Assembly: GCF_963675165.1 (NCBI RefSeq)
Contig: NC_087377.1
Span: forward strand, 9,379,122-9,443,121
Length of the DNA stretch: 64,000 bases
Direction of reading: 5' to 3'
Source: Halichondria panicea
Lineage: Eukaryota > Porifera > Demospongiae > Suberitida > Halichondriidae
Positions 37,939 through 51,033 of this stretch are shown piece after piece (within the stretch, counting starts at the first letter, position 1; each line of letters starts with the position of its first letter). Position numbers and translations under genes: made by a program. Below the pieces are notes generated by a model, which had not been told where the DNA came from, made no database searches, and was given only the letters and a program-made list of their open reading frames with translations.

Positions 37939-39341
37939 AGCTTAAATGAAGTCTTATAAAAATTAATTTAATTATTGCTTCAGTCTTAGTTGCTATAAGA
38001 AAATTTCGCTTTTTATAATCCTACACCAGACCATATTTAGGGCTATACTTGTCGACTTTATAATTTAGTATGCCTTATATTTGCATGTGACTTATGTCAA
38101 TCCGAGTCAATCATGCAATTCATGCATGCAATGCAGCATCCACAATCTATTATTATAGTGCATGCATGCATGTACATATATGCATGTGAATAATTTGAGT
38201 CAGCAATGTTACAATAACAAGATGTGACAGCTTGTCGATCTGTGTAATCAGCAAGCTAAAAATGCATTTAGCATAGTAACACATCATGAACTAAACCTTC
38301 CCTAACCGTTTACCTAAGCGTTATAAACAGTATATACCCTGCACTGCGGCCACCAGAAATGTCTCAGACCGAGGCAAAAATTATCGTAAAGATAATTAAT
38401 TTTTTCACCCGTGCATGTTTGGGCAATTTGGTGGGGGTTCTTGAACACCTCCCTTAACCGAGATTGGATATAGCCAGAGTAATGTCATACAGGGGGAAGC
38501 TGGCTCAAACCCCCCCCCCCCCCCAATTTGCTACAGTTGTCTTTTTGTTAGTTTTCTAAAACTTTTCTAAAACGTACTTGCAACATGCCCCTTGCCTGTT
38601 TTGGGGTTTATATACACCCGAGAGGTTATGATTTTCGGGTAATCGAGGGTGTACGCTATACAGTTTGGTACCCACCTTGTCATGTCCTTATGCCTTATGT
38701 TGCATGCTTACTTTGGGGCTGCCGAAACGTCAAGGATCCCCTGCACATATACCATTATTTGAAAATGGGTAGGAATTTTAGTTGGGTTGGGTCACCAATG
38801 GGATAAAAGTGGCCAAAATTAAAGTCATGCAGTGGTGGGTGAGAGCTTGTTGCAAAAATCTGCAGGTGAGGTGAGGTAGCAGAGATTGAAATTTTAGAGA
38901 GAAAATCCTTCGGCAGGTAACGTACACAAGTGTACAAATTTCACCAAAAAACTAGTCGTACAAATTTGTACCCTTAGTGTATCGAAGGGTACTAATTTTG
39001 TACTCTGAATTTACAAAGTTAAATCTGCACACTCACAATGCACCTTAACATCATGCATAAATGTATCTTTATAGTTCGATCAAAACTTGTAGACCAGCAA
39101 GATATTCACAGGGACATTACTATCTATGCTGACACGAGCTGTACTAGTTAAACCAAACTGACATTGATGGGTATAATTATATGGGGGACCTGAACTACGA
39201 GGCCTGGCTGGCAGCTGATATAAGGTAAAGATGTGTTTGATGGTACGAATGGGTCGATCTACTTGGAGTCAAACACAGAGTAAAAAATGAACAGTTCAAC
39301 ACGCATGACTCTTATCACACTCCTTAATGTGTATTATGTAG
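37939..39341. other. No gene seen
   Basis: 5' flank of the collagen gene with TGCATGCATG runs, a C-run at 38512-38524 and a fragment near 38600-38680 that recurs inverted near 56250-56330. The collagen promoter should lie next to 37938 but no motif can be named. Confidence 0.4.
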
Positions 39342-39507
39342 GTCTTTGTACCGCATACTGAGCACCCTCTCCACTACAGGTGATGAGCTCAGTAAGAGAA
39401 TTGACGTGATGGTAGACCTTCGTAAGGTCACCAACCACCCCCTACTCCTGAGACACCATTACACTGACGACACCCTACAAATTAATGTGTTGACTCGACT
39501 CATACAT
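39342..39507 (+). CDS. Isolated SNF2-family helicase exon (fragment)
   Basis: Between GTAG and GTGAAA one frame reads SLYRILSTLSTTGDELSKR followed by DLRKVTNHPLLLRHHYTDD. The LRKxxNHPLL block is a hallmark of SNF2-type ATPases, and the YYT-type continuation resembles SMARCAD1. A possible further piece starting ATNDNGGMVEEYNDPNG lies at 39668-39741 and ends in TAA. No other helicase exons were found within several kilobases, so this is a fragment or pseudogene. Confidence 0.5.
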
Positions 39508-40586
39508 GTGAAATGTCTACTGTACAACGTATATACATGCAAGATTATAATCTGTAGAACATACATGCATGCATGCACATGTACATGTATAATACTGATC
39601 CATGCATGGACAAGCAATTGCACAATTCAATAATTAGCGCATGCAGCCGCTGCATGTGGTGTGTAGGCAACCAATGACAACGGCGGCATGGTGGAGGAGT
39701 ATAATGATCCTAATGGACGGACCTCTGCAGTGCATGACTAAAATTCTTAATTTCTTGCTATAACTGGTGCAGAGCCATGCAATCAAAAGAGCTTTACATA
39801 ATTATGTTTACTGTATGTCTGTCTGTGTAATTCTATATACCTGGATAACTCTAACATAAAATTTATTGGAAGCAGATTGTAATTGTCAACATGGCCCGAA
39901 AAACAGCAAGCCAGCAAACTTAGAAGCTTGCACTTTGATTGATATAGCTAGCCAACTGTGTACATGTGTATATAATTTGAGGCATTTAATTCACTTCTAT
40001 GCTGATACTGCTGTGATATCAAACAACGGTAATTCTTTATAATGATGATCATGCTATTCTGAAATGAAGGGAGCAATGATTACGAGCCACGAGTTTAAAC
40101 CACATTATTGTAGAACCGAAAAATTTGACAAATTTTACTGAAATTTTAAATCGCCAAATTAAGTGGACATTGTCATTGCTGTACTATATAGCCACGCCTG
40201 AGACGCCAAATTAAAAAGCGCCAAGTTGGTTCAAATGGGTTATTCTCCAAATATAATAATAATATACCCGCCAGTTACACGGTATACACACTGGGCATCA
40301 CAATATTCTTGGTAATTAGGTACAACATTTGTTCACTAAAGCCAAGGCCGTGAAGGTTCACTCCTTCCTAATATTGCCCTGTGCAGGTGTTTGAGACCCA
40401 CAAATGTAACGTTTATATCTGTACTCGCAATTTGTGTACATTTTAAGACTATAGAGTTTTATACCTATGAACTAGCTTGTAGTGATAATAATATATAGTG
40501 CATGAATATACACAGGGAGGATAAAAAAAAACATAACTAATTATTTTTACTCTAAAACACCATAATTCATTGTATGACGCTTGGAG

Positions 40587-43500
40587 CTAATGAAACTGCA
40601 CGTGTCCATAAGCGAGGTTTCCCTGAGTGTGGGGGTCTGGTTTAATGTCCTCGTATACTGGTCCTCTCTGTTCAAGTGGAGCTTGTAATTGTTGAACATG
40701 GCTGTACGCAATGTTTTCTTGAGCCAGGGGGTCTAATATCTCTTCGTATATCACAGGTGGCGGTGAACTCATTTCAGTTCCAGTTAATTTCTCAGACCTC
40801 CTGCAATTATGCAAAGGCAATCATCACATGCTAACAAAAAAGTTATTGAATTACAATGCTTAAACAAGTATAGTCAAATGCGTGGGCAGGAATAATTATG
40901 GTCTAATCAGTAAGGCTTCTGTTGACAAACATGGAGATAAATAACAGTTGACTGTATACATTGAACACCACGCACAGGACAGTGAGAACACTCACAAGTA
41001 CTTAGTTAACCATAGATAGAGATTGAAAACAGAAGTGGTGCACGTGATCATTTAACATTAGTTCTACACAGAGGCCTCGAAAACTATCTCCTATTGTTTG
41101 CCGGGTAACTTGCTCGAAATAATTATGTTTCCTCGAGACATTATCCCCTCAGCAATTTATAACACACCTATTCTGTGAGCCATGTGTGGTACTAGCTAAT
41201 GACTGACCACACCCAGTAGACACGCTTCAAAGTGCTATTTAGGGTATTTATTGCTATAACGTGTAAGCGTGCAGGATAACTTCTGAAATAGGTATAGATC
41301 TTTAACTAACCAATCTGAACCTAGATCCCCATCTGGTATCTTGGGTAGCAAGCTACCTCAGGAATAGATCACAATATGTCATAATAAATGGAAAGTCATC
41401 AAAATTAATATCTCGGAGGTTGTGTCAGGAGTTCCCCAGGGTTCGGTGCTGGGACCTCTTCTTTTCCTAATCTATATAAATGACATCGATCTACATCAAA
41501 ATGAAGGAAGTCTCTTGCTCTATGCTGATGATCTTCTTCTTTACCATCCTATTCAATCTCCTGAAGATTATCTAAAATTGCAAGGAGATATTGATCAACT
41601 CCAAGCATGGTCTGAAAGAAATGTACTCTTGTTTAACCAAAGCAAGTGTAAATACATGACTATATCAAGAAAATTCAGCCCACCACTTCCCAACATGTGT
41701 CTCAATATCAGTGGACGTCCCCTACTTAAAGTTGACCACTACAAGTACCTTGGAGTGTGGATCTCTCACGACCTCTCATGGTCAAAACACATAGAAGGAA
41801 TGTGCAGAAATGCCTGCAAGCAGGTTGGTATAATTTACCGACAGTTCTATGGCCACTCGTCACTAGAATGTTTAAGACAACTCTACATCTCACTTGTGAG
41901 ATCAAAACTGGAATATGCTGCCCCTGTTTGGGATCCACACCAAAAAACAAATTCTCACAAAATAGAAAAAGTACAAAAGTTTGCCCTTAAAATCTGCACA
42001 AAACTTTGGAATAGGGACTACGACTCCCTATTAGATACTGTGGACCTACCGTCCCTTTCCACAAGAAGATTGTACCTGAAACTATCATACCTTTACCAGG
42101 TAATAAATGGGAACTTTAAATTCCCTGATCCACCACTGGAAAGAAGAGTATGCCCTCTCAATTTAAGAAGCACAAAAAATATACAGTTTGAAAGACCAAT
42201 TTGCAGAACAAATGCATATGCGAACTCTTTTTTCCCAAAAGCAATATCTGTATGGAATGAATTACCACTGGAGCTGCAGGAAAGTACATCGATTTTGTCA
42301 TTTAAGAGAAATGTACTCTGTCACTTGCATTAGTATAATATTAGTCTTTATTTTTAATTTGTACTCGCTATTGTAAATAATATTATATACAGGGCACACA
42401 TTAGGTTAGCATAATATGCTAACCGGCTGTGACATCGATCGGTACATGTATACACAAACAGTCCCTAGTCCTTTTCTCCAACTTCTCTCCATTCTCAACT
42501 CAGGTATGCTACTGGCTAGATCTACCATAGGCCTCCATGTTTTTGCACTTTGAAGTATACACTCTAGTATTTAACATGCATAGATAAATGAACACTGTAA
42601 TAAGAATTATTGGTTCAGTCTGCATGGCCTGTCTTCTCTTCTCTTCTTGAACTTCTCTTGCTTCTTGACATTCCTCTTAGGCATTTTACATTTCATTATT
42701 GAAGAGTATAAAAATACTGCTGTACTGAAAAAGAAAGGGAATCAAACTAAAAAAACATTTGCAATGTGAACGTTGCTAGGATTGCCAGGAAAAGAAAAGC
42801 GCGAAAAAGCGAAGAAACAAGAAATTCGGCGAGTGCATAACTCCAATCCGTTACAACGCCATGAACATGTACAGTCGAGTGGCCTACTGTTGATAATGAT
42901 TTTAGAATCAAAATACAAGTTGGGTAAAAAATGAACCCCGAATAACTGAATTCACAATCATCCACCCACACATCCAACACTTGCATGTTTGCTTAACACT
43001 GTAAGGGAAAACATCACAAACATTATATAGCTTGCAAAAAATTCACTATAATTATATGATAAAAATTTACTGAAGGATTGGCCAGGAAAAGCACAAAACG
43101 AAAAAAAATTGAAACAGTACATGTGAATGAAGTTGTAACGGATTGGAGTTATGCACTCGCCGAATTTCTTGTTTCTTCGCTTTTTCGCGCTTTTCTTTTC
43201 CTGGCAATCCTAGCAACGTTCACATTGCAAATGTTTTTTTTAGTTTGATGCTACTAGTGTATCCATGCATTTTGCAGAATTATTATAAATAAAAAAAATA
43301 AAAAAAATAAAAAAAAATAAAAAAAACTAGAAGTAAGCTGCACAGAATGAGCACATTTGCTAGTGATGTGCAGAAGTATGCATCAGCTTGGCTACCTCGC
43401 AAAGCCACTCTCATTACAGATAAGGCTGCTTAAGACAGCCTCAATTGAACCGCAGGTAAGAGCAGATGTTCATTCAAAGGTACTTTTGTTTCTAATGCCT

Positions 43501-46500
43501 TATCTCTGGCATAACAATCAATAAAGCTGATATAACAAGGCCACTGCAAATGAGACAGACCGTAGTTTCCCGCGGTGAATGTTTTTGTGGTTGTTATAAT
43601 TATGATGAAATCGAATGATATTCATGGTATTGAATAATGATCCAGCGAACACATACAATTCACAGAAGTCTCTAATTAAAGTATACACCCTCATTTGGAG
43701 TGCATGGCCTAACTATATAAATTATATTCAGGATGTCATACAGGATTTTAAAGTAGGGGGGGGGTCTAAAAGTTACCAGAAGATTTCAACTGAATATACC
43801 TTGTTAGCATAATATATAGCTGGCTATGCTCAGTACAGTAGCGGTAAAAAAAAAGTAACCGTTCCGTTTACGTAGTACGTCCGTAGTACGCTGGTACGTT
43901 GCAAAATAAACGCTAAAAGTACGCTCAAGCTACGCTACATACCGTTGTGTTTTTTCAACCGTTGTTAAATTTTTTCTTCGGCCACACCCATGCAGCTCTG
44001 CACGCAGCTAGCTAGCTAGAACTTTTGCAGCAGTTAGCTGTTAGCTAGCTAGCTAGCGTTTTCTAACCTTGAGATAGGACTCCATAGAGACTGCATCCTT
44101 TTTAATGAGAAAGTTAAAGAACCTGTGAATGGTGCGTTTTATGTCTTTGTTGTAGATCAAGAGCTAGACTTACAGCTAGACATGGCCATAGTATAGCTAA
44201 GTAACTAGTCTAGCTACGACAGTACTAGGATTGTCTTTTTGTTAGTTTTCTAAAACTTTTCTAAACGTACTTGCAACGTGCAACGGTAATTAGCAACAGT
44301 ACGGTAAATTCAACGCTTTTGATACGGTGTCAAAACGGAAACGCTTCGAACGTACTACGTAAACGGAACGGGTACTTTTTTTTACCGCTACTGTAGCAAA
44401 TTGGGGGGGGGGGTTTGAGCCAGCTTCCCCCTGTATGACATTACTCTGGCTATATTCAAGCACAGCACTATCCCCAGACAGGAATACAGAGAATCTGCAG
44501 TTCTGTATAATCAAAAAATGTTGCTCTAACAATTTGGTTGGTCAGACATGGGGGAAGAGTCTAGCTCAAGACTATAAAATCACGCACTGGTCTCAAGACT
44601 CCCTCTCACTAACTCACCCCTTTGGATCTTCATCTTCGACTGATCCTTCATACTTTTTCTTCTGAGTTTCTATAAGTATACAGTGAAGAGGATTATGATA
44701 AAATTGTAATATAGCAGCTTACCTCTCTGACTATAATTATATAGTTTACTAGGCGTAAATAAGATTATCTACCCTCACCCCTAAATTCTACCCTCTATAT
44801 ATGCACCCCTATAAGAACCAAAAACAAAATTCCTTAAGAGTTAAGCTAGAGTATTAGCTATGCAGACCAGCAATTGTATCAGTATACACAACGTACCTTT
44901 CTTGTTCTTCACACAGCAGTAGCCAATGAGAATACCAATTCCAAAGCCAAACACGATTATAAGAAGAATGACCAACAGTAGAGTGCCACACTTTCCTACA
45001 ATGAACATATACAAGTACATGCACCAATCTATAGGGTTGATTAACAATTGACTTACTTCGTCGAATTCCTTGTACACATATCCCACAAAAATGAGTGAGC
45101 AATATTCCCACAATAATTCCAATAGCAAAGGAGAGGACAACCGCACTTATACTGACAACTATAACCAAACTTGGATTGTCTGGTGGTATAACAAAATAAC
45201 CTGAGCGAAACACTCCCACCACCTTAAATAACAGTACTCCTTGGGTCAAGTAAATGGAATAACAATAAGTTAAATTAGGTTGTAGAGATGTCAAGATAAC
45301 TTCCAGAGTATCCCCAGCCATGCCGTTATTAGCTGACATCACAGTGTTGGCATCAGTGTTAGGCGTTATTCCGTAGGTCACTGTCAAACCGGTCGAGCCT
45401 CGGAAACCACTGGACAGATTAGCAGTCACATTAGCATTGGAGTCTATTACAACAACTGTCAGAGTCGCTAATGAAGATAATATATTGAATGGCACTGCAA
45501 AAAAATAGTCAGTAGTTAAACTGCATGGATGGACAATATGAAACTCACGCTGGGAGGATGTTATCACTGATTGACCACCTCCAATTCCATTGGACACGGT
45601 AATAGTCACAGTGAAATTATTGCTGGGAGGATTATCACTAGTGAAGTTAGTCAGGTACTGGCACAGGGTAGCATTGCAGTTGCCTGTGAGAACCATTTGC
45701 GGATCACTGACGATTCGTACAGAGTAAGTAACTGCAGGAGAAAAACCAGGAGCAACCTCGACAGGACTCTGCATGTGCATGGAAAAGTGTTTGTAACATA
45801 CCGACAAATGCAGAGACAATTGCTTACCACTGTTGGAAATGCGACCATGATAGAGTCGAGGCTGTCATCAGAATACACTGCCAGCACACTGACATCACCA
45901 GCAGCAGGGGGAGATGGTTCTATGGAGAAATGTGAGTTACAATGCCACACTCACCCTATAGCTCTCACTCACCCATTAAGTTTAGCATTACAAGAGTGCT
46001 GAAGCTTCCAGCCTGACCACCACACAAGTCAGAGTTGGCCCTGACCATAACTGAGCAGCTCTGTGGAGCAGTCCAACCAGAACAAACTCCTGACGTACTG
46101 GAACTGACTGAACAAGAGCCTCCACAATCTGAGACGACATCATATGAGAAGGAGGTTCCACAGTTCTGGTTGGCTCTGTCCAAGTTACAGTGAATGTGGA
46201 CACACCAACCTCTGTCACCGTCACGTTAGTGGGTGGTGGGGGTGGACCTGTGGGGGTTAAAGGTTTAGACTGTTGTCACACTGTGATGCTGTTTACCTGC
46301 TACTCGCAAGGAATCAGTGCCAATCATAGCAGTGATATCTCTTGTACACCCTATAGTTTGTCCATCCATGTTGGCACTGATAGTGACTGACAGTTCTGAT
46401 GTGTAGCAAGGTTCTGCTCCACTAGTGTCAACTGAAGTACCACTACCGATAATAGCTCCACTTGTACAATCTCCTACAGCAGTCCCTCCAGAGAATAGAG

Positions 46501-47601
46501 CATGACCTAATACTATTGCATTGTTGGATCCAGAACAGTCAAAGGCAGTTCCTGACCACACTGTAATACCTCCACCGACCACATTACATGTGTAGGTCTC
46601 TACATCACCAGGGCAGAAACACTGTCTTCCATTGGGAAGAGTGGGTGGGACTAAGATGTCTGTGGCTCCATCACCTACAGATTTATGACAGTCTCATAAT
46701 CCGTCTCCACTGTTTTTATCACACTTAACTAATAATATCGTACTTCTTTGAAATAAGGTGGCCCATACATTTTCGAATGCAGTACACAAAAAGGAGTTTA
46801 TTTGCAATTCATTTTCTATAAGTAATTGCTATGTAGGACAAATATCATAGGTATGACCAATGGCGTATACAGAGAAGAGGGCATGCAACTCACCCTATTC
46901 TCAGAATCATCTGACTTCGTATTGAGCTATTTTAGAAGTGCCCACAAAAACGCCCTGGATGGACTAGGACTGGTCATGACACTTCTCTAAAATAATACTG
47001 CCCTGTAATACTGGCTAGCTAGCAAAGGCAGCTAGCTCTGGTACACGCCCATAATTAGAACTCGTAAATAACACCGCCCACTTGTTCACGTCCGTATACT
47101 GGATTCTATTTTTAGTATATCCGGTCTCTGATACGAAGTCGGATGAGTACGTACGGCACATAGTGAGTTGCATGCCCTCTTCTCTGTATACGCCCTTGGT
47201 ATGACCATGCAGATATAATTGTGACGTACGAAACTTGAACACACATGCACACAACAAATAAACATGGAGTCCAAGCTTACCTGACTTAATAAGCAGAGTC
47301 CCTAACAGTATTAAGCAGGTAACAACGATCTGTGAATTGACAAGAGTGAGTCGAGTAGATCTCAAGCACTGACATTATTTAATACTTCTACCAGCTATAG
47401 ATCGAGATACAAGGTTACTATTTATTGGCCAGGTACTGAGGTAGTAGTGGTCTTTACCTTTGCTCTCATTGCGACATTTAGATCTAACATAGGGCCAGGC
47501 AAAGTAAGTTACTGTACTGTACCAGCTAGTATAGTCTACTACTGGACTGGACTTTGACCTGACTCGACTATTGCAACACCATTTACATTCCTTTCCCTCA
47601 T
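40587..47601 (-). CDS. Receptor E: Ig/FN3 receptor with paired Tyr motifs, one frame break
   Basis: Exons from the 5' end: 47601-47587 (tentative, MRERN), 47329-47281, 46674-46294 (Ig-like, CFCPGDVETYTC), 46247-45973 (FN3-like), 45919-45828, 45768-45549, 45494-45057 (FN3-like plus TM1), 44995-44897 (TM2), 44669-44618, 40800-40587. Hydrophobic exon 2 is IVVTCLILLGTLLIKSG. The tail contains VIYEEI, IAYSHV, PVYEDI and LAYGHV with spacings of 10 and 11 residues inside each pair. There is no CCP domain, unlike B, C and D. Exon 46247-45973 is one base shorter than its twin in F (CAGTTCTGG against CAGTTGCTGG near 46166), which breaks the frame. Either this copy is dead or a base was lost in assembly. 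All other phases agree. Confidence 0.75.
41309..43329 (+). mobile_element. 5'-truncated non-LTR retrotransposon (LINE)
   Basis: Open frame 41422-42333 covers the second half of a reverse transcriptase: GVPQGSVLGPLLFLIYINDI, catalytic YADDLLLY, then LKVDHYKYLGVWIS and the C-terminal LEYAAPVWDPH region seen in CR1/jockey-type LINEs. A frame change near 41405 cuts the upstream part (SWVASYLRNRSQYVI). The 3' end is an A-rich AAATAAA tail at 43290-43326. ACTA occurs at both edges, and the twin locus at 59661-59680 reads straight across without the insert, so the borders are well fixed. It is dead because of the truncation, and lies in the tail intron of receptor E. Confidence 0.85.
42741..43249. 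repeat. Foldback MITE nested in the LINE
   Basis: ATCAAACTAAAAAAACATTTG at the left is matched by its complement at the right. The arms run about 110 bases and include GCAATGTGAACGTTGCTAGG and TTCGGCGAGTGCATAACTCC. It is the best-preserved copy of the GCAATGTGAA family and sits in the 3' part of the LINE. Confidence 0.8.
43836..44393. repeat. 560-bp MITE with CAGTAGCGGT termini
   Basis: CAGTAGCGGTAAAAAAAAAG at the left, TTTTTTTTACCGCTACTG at the right, flanked by TA. A second mirrored block, CCGTTTACGTAGTACG, lies inside. The same element is at 60190-60754 in copy F, so it predates the duplication. Confidence 0.8.
44897..45057 (-). other. Receptor E second membrane exon and preceding intron
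   Basis: Exon 44995-44897 (99 bp, phase 1-1) reads LLLVILLIIVFGFGIGILIG and follows the FN3/TM1 exon, whose TM1 is LVIVVSISAVVLSFAIGII. Both TM2 flanks allow in-frame skipping. Confidence 0.65.
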
Positions 47602-47697
47602 AACAAAACCATGACAAATGATTCAGTGTAAACAATGATTATGAAACATAAACACATACCACATATGTACAAAAACACCTACGACTGTTGTTTATAG

Positions 47698-47985
47698 GCT
47701 TAAACCAAGAGTTCATTAGGAAGAGTACGCAACTCCAATAGACTGTACACAAAAAGCATTCCTCCAATCTTACGTCACAGATACTGGCTGTAGTAACCGC
47801 AACTAGCAGGAAAGGCAATGATAGTAACTATGTTATTCATTGCCTTTCCTACTGGCAGTTGTAAATAAATAACATTAGTGATAATTATCACAATCATCAC
47901 TATGTTATTCATTGCAAGTTTGATTTCACAGTTTATACAACAGCATGTAGTTGCAACGTAAGATTGGAGAAACGCCCCCTCAAAA
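47698..47985. repeat. Inverted-repeat element upstream of receptor E
   Basis: Contains the mirrored block GCAGGAAAGGCAATGATAG...CATTGCCTTTCCTAC around 47807-47853 and outer mirrored ends (CCTCCAATCTTACGTCA near 47762 against its complement near 47958). It recurs upstream of F and, partly, in receptor C. Confidence 0.55.
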
Positions 47986-48699
47986 CAATTAAATGGCCGC
48001 GGTAAATCTGATCGTGATAATGTAGCGCAATCAATAGCCAATTAATTGTTGGCAAGTAACGAATGCCCCACTGTCTCAAGATAGAAATTGAAATCGTGGT
48101 GAAGATGCCACGTAAAAATTGTAAGACAAAAAGACCTCGTTGAGCTTTACTGGAGGCTTATATAATTATTGCAAATTATCGATGTTCTGGCTTAAGAGTA
48201 AACAGACAATTTATACGTAGCTGATATAATACTATAAATTATTTTGTGACTGTGTAGCTGGAGTTTTGGATAGGGATTGGTGGATTATGCTCGAGATATT
48301 GCTATTCTTTTATGCTCAAGTTAACAGCCTATTATTCTTTTCAAATTGCCTATTATTCCCACATTATTCCTCCAGACCCCGTGTCGTTGCACAAGTAACA
48401 TCAAACTATTATAAATAATGCATGGCCACATGACTCTATCTCTATAACACTATAATATAGAATGCCAAGGAGATAAGTAGTCTGTAGCCACCAGTACTTC
48501 CGTCAGGCCTATAAACAATTCGTACTGACCAGTATTCAAAACCTGCCTATTATTCTTATAAAGGTGCCTAGTGTGCCAGCATAATTCTCACCCAAAAAAA
48601 TGCCCTATTATGCTCAAAATTATGCCAGCATAATCTACCGTGGCCAAACCCTAGTTTTGGAGAATGCAGAACAACATGGATGTCCAGGCACTACTGGTA

Positions 48700-48918
48700 G
48701 TTTAGCAGGTAATTTTCGTGGGGTAAAAAATTCGTTGAACTTGGAACAGTGGTGATTTTTGTGAGCACAAATTTTGGTTTGCTTCCTTACATGCACTGTA
48801 TTGCATGCGTTCCGGATAAACCACACCTATACGTTTTGGTGGGTAAAATTTCGTTTAGCTTGCTCATGAAGAAAATAATAAATTTTTTACCCCACGAAAT
48901 TTACGTGTTATACAGTAT
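48700..48918. repeat. Palindromic MITE, GTATAGCGGGTAATTTTCG family
   Basis: GTAGTTTAGCAGGTAATTTTC at the left and an inverted ACGAAATTTACGTGTTATAC at the right, with the internal TTCGTGGGGTAAAAAATTCG block typical of the family. Confidence 0.65.
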
Positions 48919-50085
48919 AATTATTGTGCATTTGCTCTACTTTGATGTAAGTCCTAATATTGAAAGTGAGCCTCACTATTTTCATCCATAATTGGGCTAA
49001 ATTGTTTGTGTCCATCGTCTTCACATGCACACTTTATACACTATAGCCTCGACTCCAGGCCACAGGCCTTGTGAAGGAGGCACCAGACCATCATCTAGAA
49101 TTTCTAACTCCTCTGAGCTATAGAGTTATCCTTGATAATTTATTAATAATTTAACACTATTCCCTTGCACTGTTAAAACAGGGGCGTAAACAATTCAGGG
49201 AGGGTGTAAACAAAATTTAGCTCCCTCAAAATTACTGCAATACAGGGGGGTAAAGAAAAAATTTAGATGTCTCATATAATACCCGCTTGTACCCTATAAG
49301 TCCTATACTGAAGTGAGCCTCACTATATTTTTATCTATAGGGCTAAGTCAATCGTCTTCACATGCGCACTTTATATATATACCATATAGAATTTCTACCT
49401 CTTTTGAGCTATAATTTATAGTTATCCTTAATTGATCTTGCATGCACTGTTAAAACAGGGACGTAAATAATTCCAAAAACCCCTTCTATATACTGAGTAA
49501 ATCTGGTGCTGGTGTAATAATAGTGAGCACGGGGTGTAAATAATCTCACGTACTGCACGTGTATATACTGTTTTCTGACTCGTAAGTTTTCTAGTTCTGC
49601 ATGGTCGATGTCTTTTTCAGTTTCAGAAACAGACAGAAAGTTTCAACACCAAGTTATTGTATACGCTTTCCCATTAGTTTCCTCATGTAAAAGCAGTGCT
49701 AGCTAGCACATTGTCTGCTAGAAGGAATTAGTTAAATGAGGTTTTCACCCGTTGTACTGAACAGCCATTGAAGAGAGTGCTTCCCTGTAGTCCGGAACAT
49801 AATGAATTACTGTTGCGGTGACATTGATTATAAGCTCTCAGTACAGCTCAGACTAGTATAGCAGCTAGTATATCATACATCATCAGAAAATACGGAGGGG
49901 GCGTATTTTTGGGCAGGTACGGTAATTTTATTGTAGGATACATGAATATACACTGTAAAAATTGATACGTGATTATCTCACAATTTATGCATGGTTACTA
50001 CACTGTAAAACTGGATTTCACACACTATGTATGTACTTATAACAACACAATTACAAGAACTGTACAGGGCAGATCGTTGAATATA

Positions 50086-50455
50086 CAGAGGACTCTTGTT
50101 AATCTGGTCACCCTTGAGACAGTGCAGTTTGGCTGCAATAGCGAGGTGGCTGCATTTCAGAAAATAGCCACGGCTAAAAAACAGTCCTGCCTTGAATAAT
50201 ATGTAGTTCTCTCTCTCTCGATTAATTATTCTCTCTATTTAAGTCTTCCAAACCACACCCAAAACGTCATATCCGGCCATAATAAACGTATAAAATTAAA
50301 AACCTAGTTTGGGGCAGACAGAACTGACCATTACACAGAATAGCGAGTGGCCGCATTTCAGGGCGAGTTTTGCAGTAATGATCAAACTAGCAAACAAAAC
50401 GACCATATATTGAGGTGAACGTACTTCAGAGAGCCAGATTAGCGAAAGTCTACTG
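50086..50455. repeat. pogo/Tc1-like MITE, family CTCTCGTTAATC
   Basis: CAGAGGACTCTTGTTAATCTG at the left and AGATTAGCGAAAGTCTACTG at the right, with TA on both sides. More diverged than its relatives. Confidence 0.7.
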
Positions 50456-50489
50456 TACAACATAATAGTTCTACAATAATTATTATTTA

Positions 50490-51033
50490 CAGTACTTTTC
50501 AAGTAGGTTGAATCATTCAAAGTTGAATGTTGAAGTGAGTACTCACTCCACTAAACCACAAAACAAAGCTGATCATGATTATGATCTACCCACAAGCTTC
50601 ATGTACAAATGTATGTGTATCTTTGGCTTGAACTTCTCCTAAGTAAGTGCCTAGATTTTCACAAAGAGTATCTGTAGCACTGTTACAGATTCAACATAGG
50701 ATGAGGACCATGCATGCCTTTGCTACTTTGGCTCGACATCTCCACTTCTCCCGAACAAATGCTCTATTCTTTTACAGTACTTTTGCTGATGTACATATTT
50801 CTCTTACTTGGTTTGTGTAGCAACTAGCAACACTCTGCACCTCAAGTCATTTGAATATGCATCTAGATGAACACCCACACATGTAGTCAGTGCTGTGTAT
50901 TATCATGCATGGGCATCATCACACTGACAGGCTGTGACAGCCACTTACAGTTGTATCAGCTTTGTGGTTTAGTGGTGTGAGTACTCACTTCAACATTCAA
51001 CTTTGAATGATTCAACCTACTTGAAAAGTACTG
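50490..51033. repeat. MITE with CAGTACTTTTC termini
   Basis: CAGTACTTTTCAAGTAGGTT and its exact complement bound the element, with TA at each side. Arms of about 75 bases include AACATTCAACTTTGAATGAT. A separate family from the other MITEs here. Confidence 0.8.

Larger units (their letters stand above)
40080..47985. repeat. Segmental duplication, copy 1 (with receptor E)
   Basis: This stretch aligns along its length with 58320-64000 in the same orientation, including exons, introns, the 560-bp MITE in the tail intron and upstream flank. The main difference is a 2 kb LINE present only here. The duplicate runs off the right edge of the window. Confidence 0.85.

Noticed and set aside
44841..45146. 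Minus-strand frame overlapping the receptor E membrane exons
   Set aside because: It reads through the intron between TM1 and TM2 in the wrong frame; the same shadow occurs in F at 61198-61503.
47375..47635. Minus-strand 86-codon frame starting MFTLNH as the first exon of receptor E
   Set aside because: It has no signal peptide and no fitting splice to the hydrophobic exon. A short ATGAGG exon within it (47601-47587) matches the family pattern better.
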